Below, in pieces: positions 1-11,662 of a stretch of 64,000 bases of DNA. Under the pieces are notes generated by a model. The model was not told where the DNA came from. It saw only the letters and a list, made by a program, of their open reading frames with translations, and did no database searches. Position 1 is the first letter of the stretch, and each line of letters opens with the position of its first letter. This DNA is from Deinococcus sonorensis KR-87 (GTDB taxonomy: Bacteria; Deinococcota; Deinococci; Deinococcales; Deinococcaceae). Where the stretch lies: positions 2,199,501-2,263,500 of the forward strand of contig NZ_CP158299.1 of NCBI RefSeq assembly GCF_040256395.1, written 5' to 3'. The position numbers and the translations under genes are program-made.

Positions 1-367
1 CCTGGTCACGGAAGCCGTACGGCGACTTGGGGTCCCAGAAGCGGGTCCAGTTGAACACCACGGCGTCGGCGTTGAAGGGGGTACCGTCCTGGAACTTGAC
101 GTTCTTGCGCAGGTTGAAGGTCCAGACGGTGGCGTCGGGGTTGCTCTTCCAGCTGATGGCCAGGCCCGGGGTCGGGTCGGTGGTGCCGTCCTTGAAGTCC
201 ACCAGGGTGTCGTAGATCTGGCGCTGCACCGCGAGGCTGATGCCGTCGGTGATGTTGCCCGGCTCCAGGCTCACCGGGTCGCCGTTGTTGCCGAACACCA
301 GGGTGGCCGCCTGCGCGCCTCCGAGCATCGAGCTGGCCAGCAGGGCGGTCAAAAACAGTTTCTTCAT
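1..367 (-). CDS. ABC transporter substrate-binding protein, family 5 (peptide/nickel type), N-terminal part
   Basis: Only the first 122 codons are in the window; the gene continues past base 1. The protein opens with a lysine-rich signal peptide (MKKLFLTALLASSMLGGAQA) followed by ATLVFGNNGDPVSLEPGNIT, the usual entry of DppA/OppA-like periplasmic binding proteins, then the family-5 pattern of W-F-L-R-V-F-DGTPFNADAVVFNW. Family knowledge says it delivers oligopeptides or similar solutes to a two-permease, two-ATPase importer. The ATG at 365-367 has a GGAGG Shine-Dalgarno a few bases upstream. The ligand cannot be told from this fragment. Confidence 0.88.
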   Translation of the reverse strand, partial: MKKLFLTALLASSMLGGAQAATLVFGNNGDPVSLEPGNITDGISLAVQRQIYDTLVDFKDGTTDPTPGLAISWKSNPDATVWTFNLRKNVKFQDGTPFNADAVVFNWTRFWDPKSPYGFRDQ

Positions 368-442
368 GGGTTCCTCCAGGGAAAAAGCGGCACGGTGTTC
401 AGATAAGGTTGAGCGAAACGTCATCCGGGCACGTTGGCCCGT

Positions 443-471
443 AGCGTAGGGCGCTCATCTAGACCTGTCAA
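443..471 (-). promoter_or_regulatory. Sigma70-type promoter for the peptide-binding protein gene
   Basis: On the minus strand TTGACA (466-471) and TACGCT (443-448) are separated by exactly 17 bases. They lie about 75 bases upstream of the ATG at 367, leaving a leader that carries the Shine-Dalgarno. This is one of only a few perfect -35 boxes in the window. Confidence 0.7.
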
Positions 472-510
472 GCAGGGGAAAAGGGTGGGCTGGCCTTCAG
501 TGTAAAGCTT

Positions 511-1213
<703 letters not shown>

Positions 1214-1221
<8 letters not shown>

Positions 1222-2050
1222 TCGCGCCGCCCTCCTTGCCGTACTCGCCCGCCGCCGCGCCGCGGCCCAGGTAGGCCTCCATCACGCGCGGGTCGTTGCG
1301 GACCTGATGCGGCAGGCCCTCGGCGATCTTGGTGCCGTAGTCCAGCACCGTGATGTGCTCGCTGAGCGTCATCACCAGCCGCATGTCGTGCTCGATCAGC
1401 ACCACCGTCACGCCCAGCTCGTCGCGAACGCTGCGAATCAGGGCCTTGAGGTTCTCGGTCTCGCGCGGGTTCATGCCGGCGGCCGGCTCGTCCAGCAGGA
1501 TCACCTTGGGGTTGGTGGCCAGCGCCCGCGCGATCTCCAGTCGACGCTGGTCGCCGTAGGGGAGGCTGGTGCTCAGCTCATTGCGCATCCGGCCCAGGCC
1601 CACGAAGTCCAGCAGCACCTGGGCCGCCTCACGCGCGCTCGCCTCGTCCTCGTGGAAGCGGCGGGTCCGCAGCAGCGCGTCCACGTACCCGGCCTTGAGG
1701 CGCGGGTGGCGGCCCACCAGGATGTTCTCCTCCGCGGTCATAGCCGCGAACAGGCGGATGTTCTGGAAGGTGCGCGCGATGCCGGCGGCCGTCACCTGAT
1801 CCGGGCGCAGGCCCACCAGATCGCGGCCCGCCAGCTCGATGCTGCCCTTGTCCGGCTCGTAGATGCCGGTGATCATGTTGAAGAAGGTGGTCTTGCCGGC
1901 GCCGTTCGGCCCGATCACGCTGATGATCGAGGCCTCCGGCACTTCCAGGTCCACGCTGTTCACGGCCAGCAGGCCGCCGAAGGTCTTGGTCAGCCCCTTG
2001 ACGCTCAGCACGCTGCCGCGTGACTTGGCCCTGTTCTGAATCGGGCTCAT
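1214..2050 (-). CDS. livG: Branched-chain amino acid ABC transporter ATP-binding protein LivG
   Basis: The second ATPase of the Liv importer (278 aa). Walker A GPNGAGKT lies at residues 47-54, a signature-like LPYGDQR at 163-169 and Walker B VILLDEP at 183-189; the Y-G-D-Q-R form of the signature is normal for LivG. The ATG at 2048-2050 overlaps the TGA of livM (ATGA), showing tight coupling. An N-terminal stretch of about 13 polar residues precedes the ATPase fold. Paired with LivF it would form the heterodimeric motor under LivH/LivM. Confidence 0.95.
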
Positions 2051-3702
2051 CGGTCGCCTCCTGCGCGGTCATCCTCGGCGCGGGTGGCCAGGCCCGGAGA
2101 ATGGACCTCCGGCAGCGGGTCGCCGTCGGCGGCGGTGGTCAGGGCGCCCTGGGCCGGCGAGTCGTCGTCGTGCTCGTGCATCATCACCTGCTGCCTCTGG
2201 GACGGCAGCAGCCCTTCCGGCCGGAACAGCATCATCAGCACCAGAATCGCGCCGAAGATCAGCCGGTTGTACTTGGCCGGGTCCAGGTTGCTGTTGAAGT
2301 TCGGCAGCGCCTGCAGCGACTCGGAGAGCGCGGTCAGGATCGAGAGGTTCAGCAGCGTCACCACCGCCGCGCCCAGAATCACGCCGGCGATGTTGCCCAT
2401 GCCGCCCAGAATCACCATGGTCAGCACGCTGATGCTCTGGAAGAAGGTGAAGCTCTCGGGGCTGATGAACTGCTGCTTGGCCGCGAAGATCACGCCCATG
2501 ATGCCGGCGAAGCTCGCGCCCGTGGCGAAGGCCAGAATCTTGGTGCGCACCAGCGGCACGCCCATCGCCTGCGCGGCGATCTCGTCCTCACGGATGGCGA
2601 CCCAGGCGCGGCCGATGTTGCTGCGGCTGAGCCGCACGTTCACGGTGATGACCACGCCGATCACGATCAGCACCAGGAAGTACAGGAAGAACAGCTTGAA
2701 CTGCTCCGGCGGGAACCCGAGGCTGCCGGCCAGCCGGTCCAGCAGCGGCACCGGCGCGGCGGTGATGCTGGTGATGCCCTGCGGGCCGTTGGTGTACTTG
2801 GTGAGGTTGTTGGCGAACACCCGGATCACCTCACCCAGCCCCAGCGTCACGATGGCCAAGTAGTCCCCCTTGAGCTTCAGCACCGGCAGGCCGATCAGCA
2901 CGCCCACGATGGCGGCGGCGGCGACGGCCAGAATGATGAACAGCCAGAAGAAGTTGGGGTTGAGGCCGCCGGTCAGCCCGGTCAGGCCCGCCGGGTGGCC
3001 GGTGTAGTACCAGGTGATGCCGGCGCGGATCAGGGTGGCCACCAGAATCAGGGCGCTCACCACGCCCACCACGATCAGGAACACCGCCAGGGCGCGGCCG
3101 AAGCGCTGCCCGCCCTGCGGCTTCAGGGCGCCGGGATGGGCGCGGTCGATGGCCTTCATCCAGAGGTAGCCGGCCACGCCCAGCGCGGTCAGCAGCAGCG
3201 GAATCAGCCAGCCCCCGGTGGTGAGCGGCGTATACGGCAGGTCCGACTGCACGATCTGCTGGAACTGGCCGCTGCCGAAGATGCCCCAGATGTACGCGCC
3301 CACCGCGAAAAAGGCCACGTAGCCCAGGTCCAGCAGCCCGGCCAGACCCACCACGATGTTCAGGCCCAGCGCCAGCGCCGCGAAGATGCACATCTGGATT
3401 GCCAGATCGAAGAAGCTGCCGTTGCCGCGCCCGATGTCCGGCACCACGAACAGCAGCACGAAGATGCCCACCAGCAGCTTGACCACGCCGTTGGCGCGCC
3501 ACTGGTAGGCCAGCAGCAGGCTGCCCAGGAACGCGGCGAACACGAAGGCCAGCGCGATGGCCGGGAAGCTGACGCCCGGCACCAGCCGCCCGGAGCCCAG
3601 GAACAGCAGCAGGCCGGTGATGACGGTGTACACGACCAGCGGAATGGTGCGGTCCGGCTGCCTGACTGGCCGCAGCGGCCCCGGCTTTCTGACGGCGGTC
3701 AT
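2047..3702 (-). CDS. livM: Branched-chain amino acid ABC transporter permease LivM
   Basis: Large polytopic inner-membrane permease (551 aa). The LivM core is clear: a LGLNIVVGLAGLLDLGYVAF segment, the GLPVLKLKGDYLAIVTLGLG cytoplasmic loop and RSNIGRAWVAIREDEIAAQA, which contacts the ATPases. It is longer than many LivM proteins, with extra hydrophobic segments at the N terminus and an insertion of about 100 residues with membrane segments in the first half. The C-terminal tail of about 50 polar residues is acidic and histidine-containing. Start ATG 3700-3702 overlaps the livH stop; the stop overlaps the livG start. Confidence 0.93.
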   Translation of the reverse strand: MTAVRKPGPLRPVRQPDRTIPLVVYTVITGLLLFLGSGRLVPGVSFPAIALAFVFAAFLGSLLLAYQWRANGVVKLLVGIFVLLFVVPDIGRGNGSFFDLAIQMCIFAALALGLNIVVGLAGLLDLGYVAFFAVGAYIWGIFGSGQFQQIVQSDLPYTPLTTGGWLIPLLLTALGVAGYLWMKAIDRAHPGALKPQGGQRFGRALAVFLIVVGVVSALILVATLIRAGITWYYTGHPAGLTGLTGGLNPNFFWLFIILAVAAAAIVGVLIGLPVLKLKGDYLAIVTLGLGEVIRVFANNLTKYTNGPQGITSITAAPVPLLDRLAGSLGFPPEQFKLFFLYFLVLIVIGVVITVNVRLSRSNIGRAWVAIREDEIAAQAMGVPLVRTKILAFATGASFAGIMGVIFAAKQQFISPESFTFFQSISVLTMVILGGMGNIAGVILGAAVVTLLNLSILTALSESLQALPNFNSNLDPAKYNRLIFGAILVLMMLFRPEGLLPSQRQQVMMHEHDDDSPAQGALTTAADGDPLPEVHSPGLATRAEDDRAGGDR

Positions 3703-4679
3703 ACTTTCTCCGTGGTGCTGCGGCCCAGCAGGCCGCTCGGCTTGAAGATCAGGATCACGATCAGGGTGATGAAGGCGCCCACGTCCTTATATTGCGCGCC
3801 GATGGCGGCCAGGAAGGACAGCTTGGGGAACACGAACGAGAAGCTGCTGAGCACGCCCAGGAAGTTCTCGACCACGCCCAGCACCAGCCCGCCCAGCACC
3901 GCGCCGGGAATGCTGCCGATGCCGCCCAGCACGGCGGCGCTGAAGGCCTTGATGCCGGGGATGGTGCCGGAGTAGGGGTCCAGGTTGGGGAACTTCATGG
4001 CGAACAGCACGCCGCCCACACCGCCCAGCGCCCCGCCGATGGCGAAGGTCAGCGCGATCATGCGGTTGGCGTCAATGCCCATCAGACCAGCGGTAACGCG
4101 GTCCTGCGCCACGGCGCGGATGGCCCGGCCCGGCTTGCTGTGGTTCACAAGGCGGTCCAGGCTGAACAGCATCACGGCCGCCACCACCACCAGCGCCAGG
4201 TCGCGGACCTTCACGTTGGTGTCGCCCACCGAGAAGACCGTCTGGGTAAAGGTTTCCGGGACGTTGACCGCCAGCTGGAAGCGGCCCTGAAAGCCCTCCA
4301 GCAGCTTGATCACGTCCTGCAGAATGAGGGACACACCAATGGCGCTGATCAGCGGCACCAGCTTGGGCGCGTTACGGAGCGGCCGGTAGGCCAGGCGCTC
4401 GATCACCACGTTGAGCAGGCCGCACACGATCATGGCGACCACCAGCGCAATGGCCAGCACCAGGTAGGGGTTCAGGCCGCTGCCGGGGTTGGCAGGGTCG
4501 GGGGCGAGCAGGCGGAAGGTTTCGAAGGCCACCACCGCTCCGGTCAGGAAGACCTCGGAATGGGCGAAGTTGATCAGCTGCAGGATGCCGTACACCATGG
4601 TGTAACCCAGGGCGATAATGGCGTAAAGCGTTCCGAGCAGCAGGCCGTTGATCAGGATATCTGTCAGCAGACTTTCCAC
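3699..4679 (-). CDS. livH: Branched-chain amino acid ABC transporter permease LivH
   Basis: Inner-membrane permease partner of LivM (326 aa). The N terminus NGLLLGTLYAIIALGYTMVY followed by GILQLINFAHSE is the LivH signature, and SKPGRAIRAVAQDRVTAGLM is the ATPase-contact loop. A segment around residues 130-165 that precedes the loop is less hydrophobic and may form a periplasmic insertion. It is separated from livK by about 170 bases holding strong hairpins, so it is probably read at lower level than livK although both belong to one transcription unit. Confidence 0.94.
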   Translation of the reverse strand: MESLLTDILINGLLLGTLYAIIALGYTMVYGILQLINFAHSEVFLTGAVVAFETFRLLAPDPANPGSGLNPYLVLAIALVVAMIVCGLLNVVIERLAYRPLRNAPKLVPLISAIGVSLILQDVIKLLEGFQGRFQLAVNVPETFTQTVFSVGDTNVKVRDLALVVVAAVMLFSLDRLVNHSKPGRAIRAVAQDRVTAGLMGIDANRMIALTFAIGGALGGVGGVLFAMKFPNLDPYSGTIPGIKAFSAAVLGGIGSIPGAVLGGLVLGVVENFLGVLSSFSFVFPKLSFLAAIGAQYKDVGAFITLIVILIFKPSGLLGRSTTEKV

Positions 4680-4775
4680 GCATGACCTCTGGTTGGACGA
4701 ATGACGGGCAGGCCGGAAGGAGAAGGGCGCTTCCGCGTGCAGGACCGGGTGTCGGGGCGCGTCGGCACCGCAGCG

Positions 4776-4827
4776 GCCCCTTCAACGCGAAGGGGCGGGC
4801 CGGGGCTCAACGCCTCCGGCCCGCCCC
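4776..4827 (-). terminator. Two mutually exclusive hairpins between livK and livH (attenuator or partial terminator)
   Basis: A 12-bp GC stem is formed by 4792-4803 and 4816-4827 with a 12-base loop. A second 7-bp stem (4776-4782 with 4790-4796) uses the same GGGGC bases, so both cannot form at once. No U-run follows on the minus strand. The position directly after the abundant binding-protein gene fits an mRNA-stability or partial termination element. Confidence 0.6.
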
Positions 4828-4848
4828 CAGCTGAAGCGCTCCAGGCAA

Positions 4849-6021
4849 TTACTGCTTGGCGACCTTCACGTTCACGGTGCCGGCGGTGCTGAAGTCCAGC
4901 TTGCTGCCGGCGTTCTTGACCTGGATGATGAACATCTTGGCCGTGGTGCGGTCACCGACGCTGTTGAAGTCGATGGCGCCGGTCAGGGTGCCGCTGGTCA
5001 GGTTGGTCTTGCGGACCGCCGTCTCCACCTGCACGCGGGTGGGCAGCTTGCCCCCGTTGGCCTTGATGGCGCTCATGACGCCGGCCAGCACCACGTTGGC
5101 GCTGTCGTAGCCCATGATGCCGAAGCCGGCCATGTCCTTCTTGTAGGCGGCCTTGTAGCGGGCGGCCACGGCCTTGGCGGCCGGCACGGCCTCCAGCGGC
5201 GGGGCGACGGTGGTGAAGTAGATGTCCTTGGCGCCGGCACCGGCCAGCGACAGCAGGTCCGGGCTGTCGTAGCCGTCGCCGCCCATCACCGGGATGGCCA
5301 CGCCCGCTTCACGCAGCTGCTTGGCGAACGGGCCCACCTGGCCGTACAGACCGCCGAAGTAGATGGCGTCCGGCTTGGCCTGCTTGATCTTGGTGATGAT
5401 GCTGGAGAAGTCGCTCTTCTCGTCGGTGCCTTCCGAGAAGCTGATGGTCACGCCCTTGCTCTTCAGGCGCGCCTCGGCGGCGTCGGCCAGGCCCTGGCCG
5501 TAGGGGGTCTTGTCGTTCAAGACGTAGACCTTCTTGACCTTGACGGTGTCGATCAGGAAGTCCGCGCCGGCCGGGCCCTGCGAGTCGTCGCGGGCGCAGA
5601 TGCGGTTCATGTTCGAGAGCGCGCGGTCCGTGACCTTCGGGTTGGTGTTGGCGGGCGACACGATGGCGACGTGCGCGGGGGCCAGCACTTCCGAGGACGG
5701 GATGACCACGCCGGAGTTCAGCGTGCCGACCATCGCCAGGATGCTGTTGTCGGCGGCGATGCGGCGGGCGTTGGCGGTGCCGGTGGTGGGGTCGGCCTGG
5801 TCGTCGTAGGCGACGAACTGCAGGTCAAAGCCCATCTTCAGGAACGCCGCCTTCTGCTCCTTGATGGCCATCTCCGTGGCGTTGCGGATCTGGAGACCCA
5901 GGTCCGAGCTGGAACCAGTGAGCGGCGACATGCTGGCGATCTTGATAACCTGCGCCGCGTTCGCGCTGCCCAGTGCCATTGCACCAGCCAGGGTCAGAAT
6001 GGAAAGGCCAAGTTTCTTCAT
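4849..6021 (-). CDS. livK: Branched-chain amino acid ABC transporter substrate-binding protein LivK
   Basis: Periplasmic type-I binding protein that captures the amino acid and passes it to LivHM. A signal peptide MKKLGLSILTLAGAMALGSA precedes NAAQVIKIASMSPLTGSSSD, the normal start of the Leu/Ile/Val receptor fold. ATG 6019-6021 is chosen because GGAGG sits 5-9 bases before it; a start 7 codons upstream would precede this site and lengthen the signal peptide needlessly. The mature protein of about 370 residues matches the family. It is the first gene of the liv operon and has its own strong promoter. Confidence 0.95.
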   Translation of the reverse strand: MKKLGLSILTLAGAMALGSANAAQVIKIASMSPLTGSSSDLGLQIRNATEMAIKEQKAAFLKMGFDLQFVAYDDQADPTTGTANARRIAADNSILAMVGTLNSGVVIPSSEVLAPAHVAIVSPANTNPKVTDRALSNMNRICARDDSQGPAGADFLIDTVKVKKVYVLNDKTPYGQGLADAAEARLKSKGVTISFSEGTDEKSDFSSIITKIKQAKPDAIYFGGLYGQVGPFAKQLREAGVAIPVMGGDGYDSPDLLSLAGAGAKDIYFTTVAPPLEAVPAAKAVAARYKAAYKKDMAGFGIMGYDSANVVLAGVMSAIKANGGKLPTRVQVETAVRKTNLTSGTLTGAIDFNSVGDRTTAKMFIIQVKNAGSKLDFSTAGTVNVKVAKQ

Positions 6022-6071
6022 GGTGCCTCCGGTGAACTGCACTCCTACGCCATCTGCGTCCGAGATGCTGC

Positions 6072-6100
6072 ATTTTAAGGATGGCTTCAGCGCATGTCAA
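6072..6100 (-). promoter_or_regulatory. Strong sigma70-type promoter of the liv operon
   Basis: Minus strand TTGACA (6095-6100), 17-base spacer, TAAAAT (6072-6077). The predicted start of transcription near 6065 leaves a leader of about 45 bases with the Shine-Dalgarno of livK. The surrounding 6022-6240 region is the longest AT-rich stretch of this end of the window and contains no other gene. Confidence 0.8.
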
Positions 6101-6240
6101 TGTGTCTTTCATGATTGGCCTTGAAACCATCATGTGGTGTTTTGCCAAAAGCTGTCATTTCATTGCGATAAAAACCCTGGCCCGGCAATAAAGCGTCTTC
6201 TGGGCTTTATGCGAGCGGTTTCAGCAGCTGAATGGTGCCC

Positions 6241-7119
6241 TCAGTCTACCGGTTCGCCGCGTTGCAACCGGATGGCACGCAACAGATTCTGGAACATCAG
6301 CGCGGAGGTGAGCGGCCCCACCCCCCCCGGCACCGGGCTGATGGCCCGCACCCGCGCCGCCACCTCCGGTCCCACGTCGCCCACCACCCCGTCGGGCGTC
6401 ACGTTGATGCCGGCGTCAATGATCACCTGTGTGGCCTGAACCTGCCCGGCGCCCAGCAGCCCGGCGCGGCCCACCGCCATCACCACCGCGTCCTGGGGGG
6501 CCAGCACCGCCGCCAGATCGCGAGTGTGCTCGTTGCAGAGCGTCACAGTCGCGCCCCGGTTGTTCAGCATCCACGCCAGCGGCCGGCCCACTGTGCGGCC
6601 CGGCCCCACGATGGCCACCCGGGCCCCCTGCAGGTCCAGCACCTCGCGCAGCAGAAAGCGCACGCTGCGCGGGGTGGGCGGCAGCAGCGCCTCCGGCTCG
6701 CGTCCGGCCGCCACCAGCGCGAGATTGGCGGGCGTCAGGCCCTCGATGTCCTTGCTGGGCGCCAGATGCAGCATGGCGAGGTCGGCGTCCAGGTGGGGGC
6801 TGAGCGGCATCTCCAGCACGATGCCGTGTACCGCCGGGTCAGCCGACAGCCGCTCCAGTTCGGCGTGCAGGTCCGCCTGAGACACGTCGGCGCCGAGCGC
6901 CTGTACCGTGAGCGTCACGCCCAGACGCTCGGCATTGCGCTGCTTGCTCTGCACGTACACGTGGGTGGCCGGGTCGCTGGACGCCACCACCGCCACCAGC
7001 TGGGGCCGCAGGTCCAGGGCCGCCACGCCGGCACGCACCTCCCGGCGCACCCGGTCGGCCAGCGGCTTGCCCAGCAGCAGCTGCGGGGCGGGGGAGGGCA
7101 GGTCGGTCATCGGCTTCAT
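6241..7119 (-). CDS. folD: Bifunctional methylenetetrahydrofolate dehydrogenase / methenyltetrahydrofolate cyclohydrolase
   Basis: FolD interconverts 5,10-methylene-, methenyl- and 10-formyl-THF in the cytosol. The 292-residue length is right. The active-site region [14 protein letters not shown] supplies the conserved tyrosine and lysine, and [14 protein letters not shown] is the NADP-binding loop, followed by [12 protein letters not shown]. The end [19 protein letters not shown] is the family signature. It lies 25 bases after purH on the same strand; PurH consumes 10-formyl-THF, so co-transcription makes metabolic sense. ATG 7119 or the ATG three codons later could be the start. Confidence 0.95.
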   Translation of the reverse strand: MKPMTDLPSPAPQLLLGKPLADRVRREVRAGVAALDLRPQLVAVVASSDPATHVYVQSKQRNAERLGVTLTVQALGADVSQADLHAELERLSADPAVHGIVLEMPLSPHLDADLAMLHLAPSKDIEGLTPANLALVAAGREPEALLPPTPRSVRFLLREVLDLQGARVAIVGPGRTVGRPLAWMLNNRGATVTLCNEHTRDLAAVLAPQDAVVMAVGRAGLLGAGQVQATQVIIDAGINVTPDGVVGDVGPEVAARVRAISPVPGGVGPLTSALMFQNLLRAIRLQRGEPVD

Positions 7120-7144
7120 TGTGAGGCCCCCGGTGCCGCGCGGC

Positions 7145-8650
<1,506 letters not shown>

Positions 8651-8793
8651 AGCCTGCCTCCTGGAAACTGGGCCGCGCCAGGGGTGCGCGGCTCCGGCCC
8701 AGGCGTGCGGCCACTTCACCGTCTGCGGCTTCCCCGTGGTGCCCCACGCGACGCCAGTCACCGCGACTGCCGGCAGTGTAGCAGAGCCCTCCC

Positions 8794-8808
8794 TATACGC
8801 TGCGTATA
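8794..8808. promoter_or_regulatory. 15-bp perfect palindrome between purH and uppP (candidate operator)
   Basis: TATACGC-T-GCGTATA is a perfect inverted repeat in the divergent purH/uppP region. It overlaps the place where the -35 element of the leaderless uppP promoter (TAAGCT at 8821-8826) should be, so a bound protein could block uppP or purH transcription. No regulator gene is adjacent. Confidence 0.45.
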
Positions 8809-8833
8809 CGCCGCATCGGGTAAGCTGCCGGGC

Positions 8834-9661
<828 letters not shown>

Positions 9662-9682
9662 GCTGAAGAGCACGTCATGAAG

Positions 9683-9714
9683 AGAGGGGCCGGCCTGGGT
9701 GGGCTGACCCCTCT
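9683..9714. terminator. Hairpin between convergent uppP and the BTAD regulator
   Basis: AGAGGGG (9683-9689) pairs with CCCCTCT (9708-9714) across an 18-base loop. It lies between two convergent gene ends and could serve both. The stem is short and has no clear U-run, so termination strength is uncertain. Confidence 0.4.
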
Positions 9715-9730
9715 TGCTGCTGTTCCGGCG

Positions 9731-11617
9731 TCAGTTCAGCATGCGGTTCAGCTGGGCCACGTAGCGGGCCAGTTCCGGTGCGGGGGCGAAGGTCCGGGCG
9801 GCGTCCACGCGCTCCTGCATCACTTCCACGTCCAGCGGATCGGCACGCAGCAGCTGATTGGCCAGCAGCACCACCCGGCGCTGGTCACCTTCTGAGCGGT
9901 AACGGGCCATCTGGTTGCGCAGCTCGAAGGTCAGGGTCAGGCGCGCTTCATCGCGCATCTGCAGCAGCCAGTCGGCCTCCTCCACGCCCGGCAGGAATTC
10001 GCCCCGGTACAGCGCCAGCGCGCGGGCCAGCTCACCGGTGTGAATCGCCTGCTGGAACTGCTGCAGGTCCAGTTCCACCTTGACCAGCCGCCCCAGCCGG
10101 TAGCGCGGCGACTTGTGCGGGCCCTCGAAGCTGATGACCTCCGGCCCGAGCTTGTCGCGCAGGTCCCAGATGCACTGGCGCACGTACCCGGCCGCCTCGC
10201 GCGCGTCGCGCTCCGGAAACAGGTCCAGCTGCATCTGGGCGCGGGTGCGGCCTGGATGCAGCGCCAGATACGTCAGGACCAGCGGGGTGTTCAGGTACGC
10301 GAAGCTGATCTCGGTGCCGTCCTTGAACACGGCGGAGCGGCCCAGGGTGCTGAGCTGAAGCTGCATGGCGCCGTCCTCCGGCAGGCGCGGCTGGCCGGTC
10401 AGGTGGCCCAGCCGGTCCAGCAGCGGCTCCAGCAGCGGGCTCAGCTCCGGGTCCAGCACCGCGAACTGCAGCAACTCCGAGAGCTCCTCCAGGTCCGGCT
10501 TGAACTCGAACAGCTGGCGCAGCCGCAGCATCTGGGTCAGCGCCTCCTGCAACAGCGTCACCGTCACCGACTCCCGGCGCAGCCGCAGCGCGCACGAAGC
10601 CAGATGCAGATGCACCCGGATCATCTCCGGCATCCGACCGGCCTCGCGGAAGCCCCCGGCGGCGCGCTCCAGGCTGTCGTAGCCGCCGTGCACGTCCCCC
10701 CGGCGTCGCCGCAGCACACCGTCGGTGGCCCACAGTTCCGGGGGCCAGTCCTGCGGCAGCTGCCCGAAGCCGAGCAGGGTCTCCAGCGCCTGACCGTGCA
10801 GGCCCTGCAGACTCTGGTGGTCGGCCAGCCGGGCCACACTCCAGACGCGCAGGTTGAAGTCGCCCAGGTCTTCGGCCTGCTGTGCCACCGTGACCAGCGT
10901 CCGGGCGTACTGCTCGTACTCGCCGGACAGCCGGTACAGTTCGGCCGCGCTGCCCAGCAGCAGCGCGTGCTCGCGCTGCGCGTCCGTCGCGCTCGACAGG
11001 GCCAGCGCCTCCGTCAGGGTCGCCTGGGCCTGGGCCAGGTCACCGCTGCTCAGCTGCAGGTCCAGCAGGATCTTGAGGGCGCTCAGGCGTGGCCGGGGGT
11101 CCGTGCCCAGCGCCAGCGCCCGCACCGCCTCCTGCAACAGCAGTTTGGCGCGGTCGGTATGGCCGAGCAGCAGGTGCATCTGCGCGAGCGACTGGCTGAC
11201 CCGGGCGGTCAGCTGGTCGTCGCCGTGCGCCACGTAGCCGTGCCAGGCCCGTTCCACCCGCCGGAGGCCTTCCTCCGGGTGGCCCGCCTGGAACTGCGCC
11301 ACGCCCCACCAGCGCAGCAGCCGCAGCCGCAGTTCCGGGTCCTGGATGTGCTCGGCGATCTCCTGAAAGTGCAGGCAGGCGTCGTCGAAGCGCCCCAGCA
11401 GCCGCAGCAGGTTGCCGTATTCCACCGTGCCCTCGGGGTGACCCAGGATGGCGGCGCGGTGGAGGGCACCTTCCGCTTCCTTCAGGCGGCCGGTGCGGAG
11501 CAGGGCGATGCCGTTCCAGGCATGATCGGCCGCCGTCGTGGCCGAGATCGCCGCATGGGCAATCACGGCGTCGTACGCCTGAGCTTCGAACAGCACTTGC
11601 AGGTCGGATTTGTCCAT
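9731..11617 (-). CDS. TPR/BTAD transcriptional regulator with C-terminal winged helix (candidate peptide receptor)
   Basis: A 628-residue cytosolic regulator. Residues about 30-400 are helical hairpins of TPR type (for example ALHRAAILGHPEGTVEYGNL, AQATLTEALALSSATDAQRE). Residues about 420-512 form an OmpR/SARP-like winged helix (FAYLNTPLVLTYLALHPGRT, then AAGYVRQCIWDLRDKLG), and 513-628 a bacterial transcriptional activation domain (BTAD) with ELARALALYRGEFLPGVEEA. In Streptomyces SARPs the DNA-binding domain is N-terminal; here the sensor part comes first. It is divergent, 45 bases apart, from a gene for an exported tandem-repeat peptide. I infer that its TPR solenoid could bind that peptide; no ligand is proven. 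Confidence 0.85.
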   Translation of the reverse strand: MDKSDLQVLFEAQAYDAVIAHAAISATTAADHAWNGIALLRTGRLKEAEGALHRAAILGHPEGTVEYGNLLRLLGRFDDACLHFQEIAEHIQDPELRLRLLRWWGVAQFQAGHPEEGLRRVERAWHGYVAHGDDQLTARVSQSLAQMHLLLGHTDRAKLLLQEAVRALALGTDPRPRLSALKILLDLQLSSGDLAQAQATLTEALALSSATDAQREHALLLGSAAELYRLSGEYEQYARTLVTVAQQAEDLGDFNLRVWSVARLADHQSLQGLHGQALETLLGFGQLPQDWPPELWATDGVLRRRRGDVHGGYDSLERAAGGFREAGRMPEMIRVHLHLASCALRLRRESVTVTLLQEALTQMLRLRQLFEFKPDLEELSELLQFAVLDPELSPLLEPLLDRLGHLTGQPRLPEDGAMQLQLSTLGRSAVFKDGTEISFAYLNTPLVLTYLALHPGRTRAQMQLDLFPERDAREAAGYVRQCIWDLRDKLGPEVISFEGPHKSPRYRLGRLVKVELDLQQFQQAIHTGELARALALYRGEFLPGVEEADWLLQMRDEARLTLTFELRNQMARYRSEGDQRRVVLLANQLLRADPLDVEVMQERVDAARTFAPAPELARYVAQLNRMLN

Positions 11618-11625
11618 GGCAGATG

Positions 11626-11656
11626 AAACGTTCCTAAACGCTTCGGTCCTTATGGT
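11626..11656 (+). promoter_or_regulatory. Direct repeats plus -10 box: candidate SARP-type leaderless promoter of the repeat-peptide gene
   Basis: Two copies of AAACG(T/C)T start at 11626 and 11636, a 10-base period. The second ends exactly 8 bases before TATGGT (11651-11656), which is 6 bases from the ATG at 11663. SARP regulators are known to bind direct heptamer repeats one helical turn apart, 8 bases before the -10 box, in place of a -35. No normal -35 is seen. Binding by the adjacent regulator is inference. Confidence 0.5.
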
Positions 11657-11662
11657 ACTCGC

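Noticed and set aside
2020..3975. Very long His/Gln/Arg-rich frames antisense to livM (and similar long frames antisense to glgX at 47826-49937, and elsewhere)
   Set aside because: High-GC codon bias keeps the opposite strand free of stops; the products are low-complexity and lack motifs, while the sense genes are complete.
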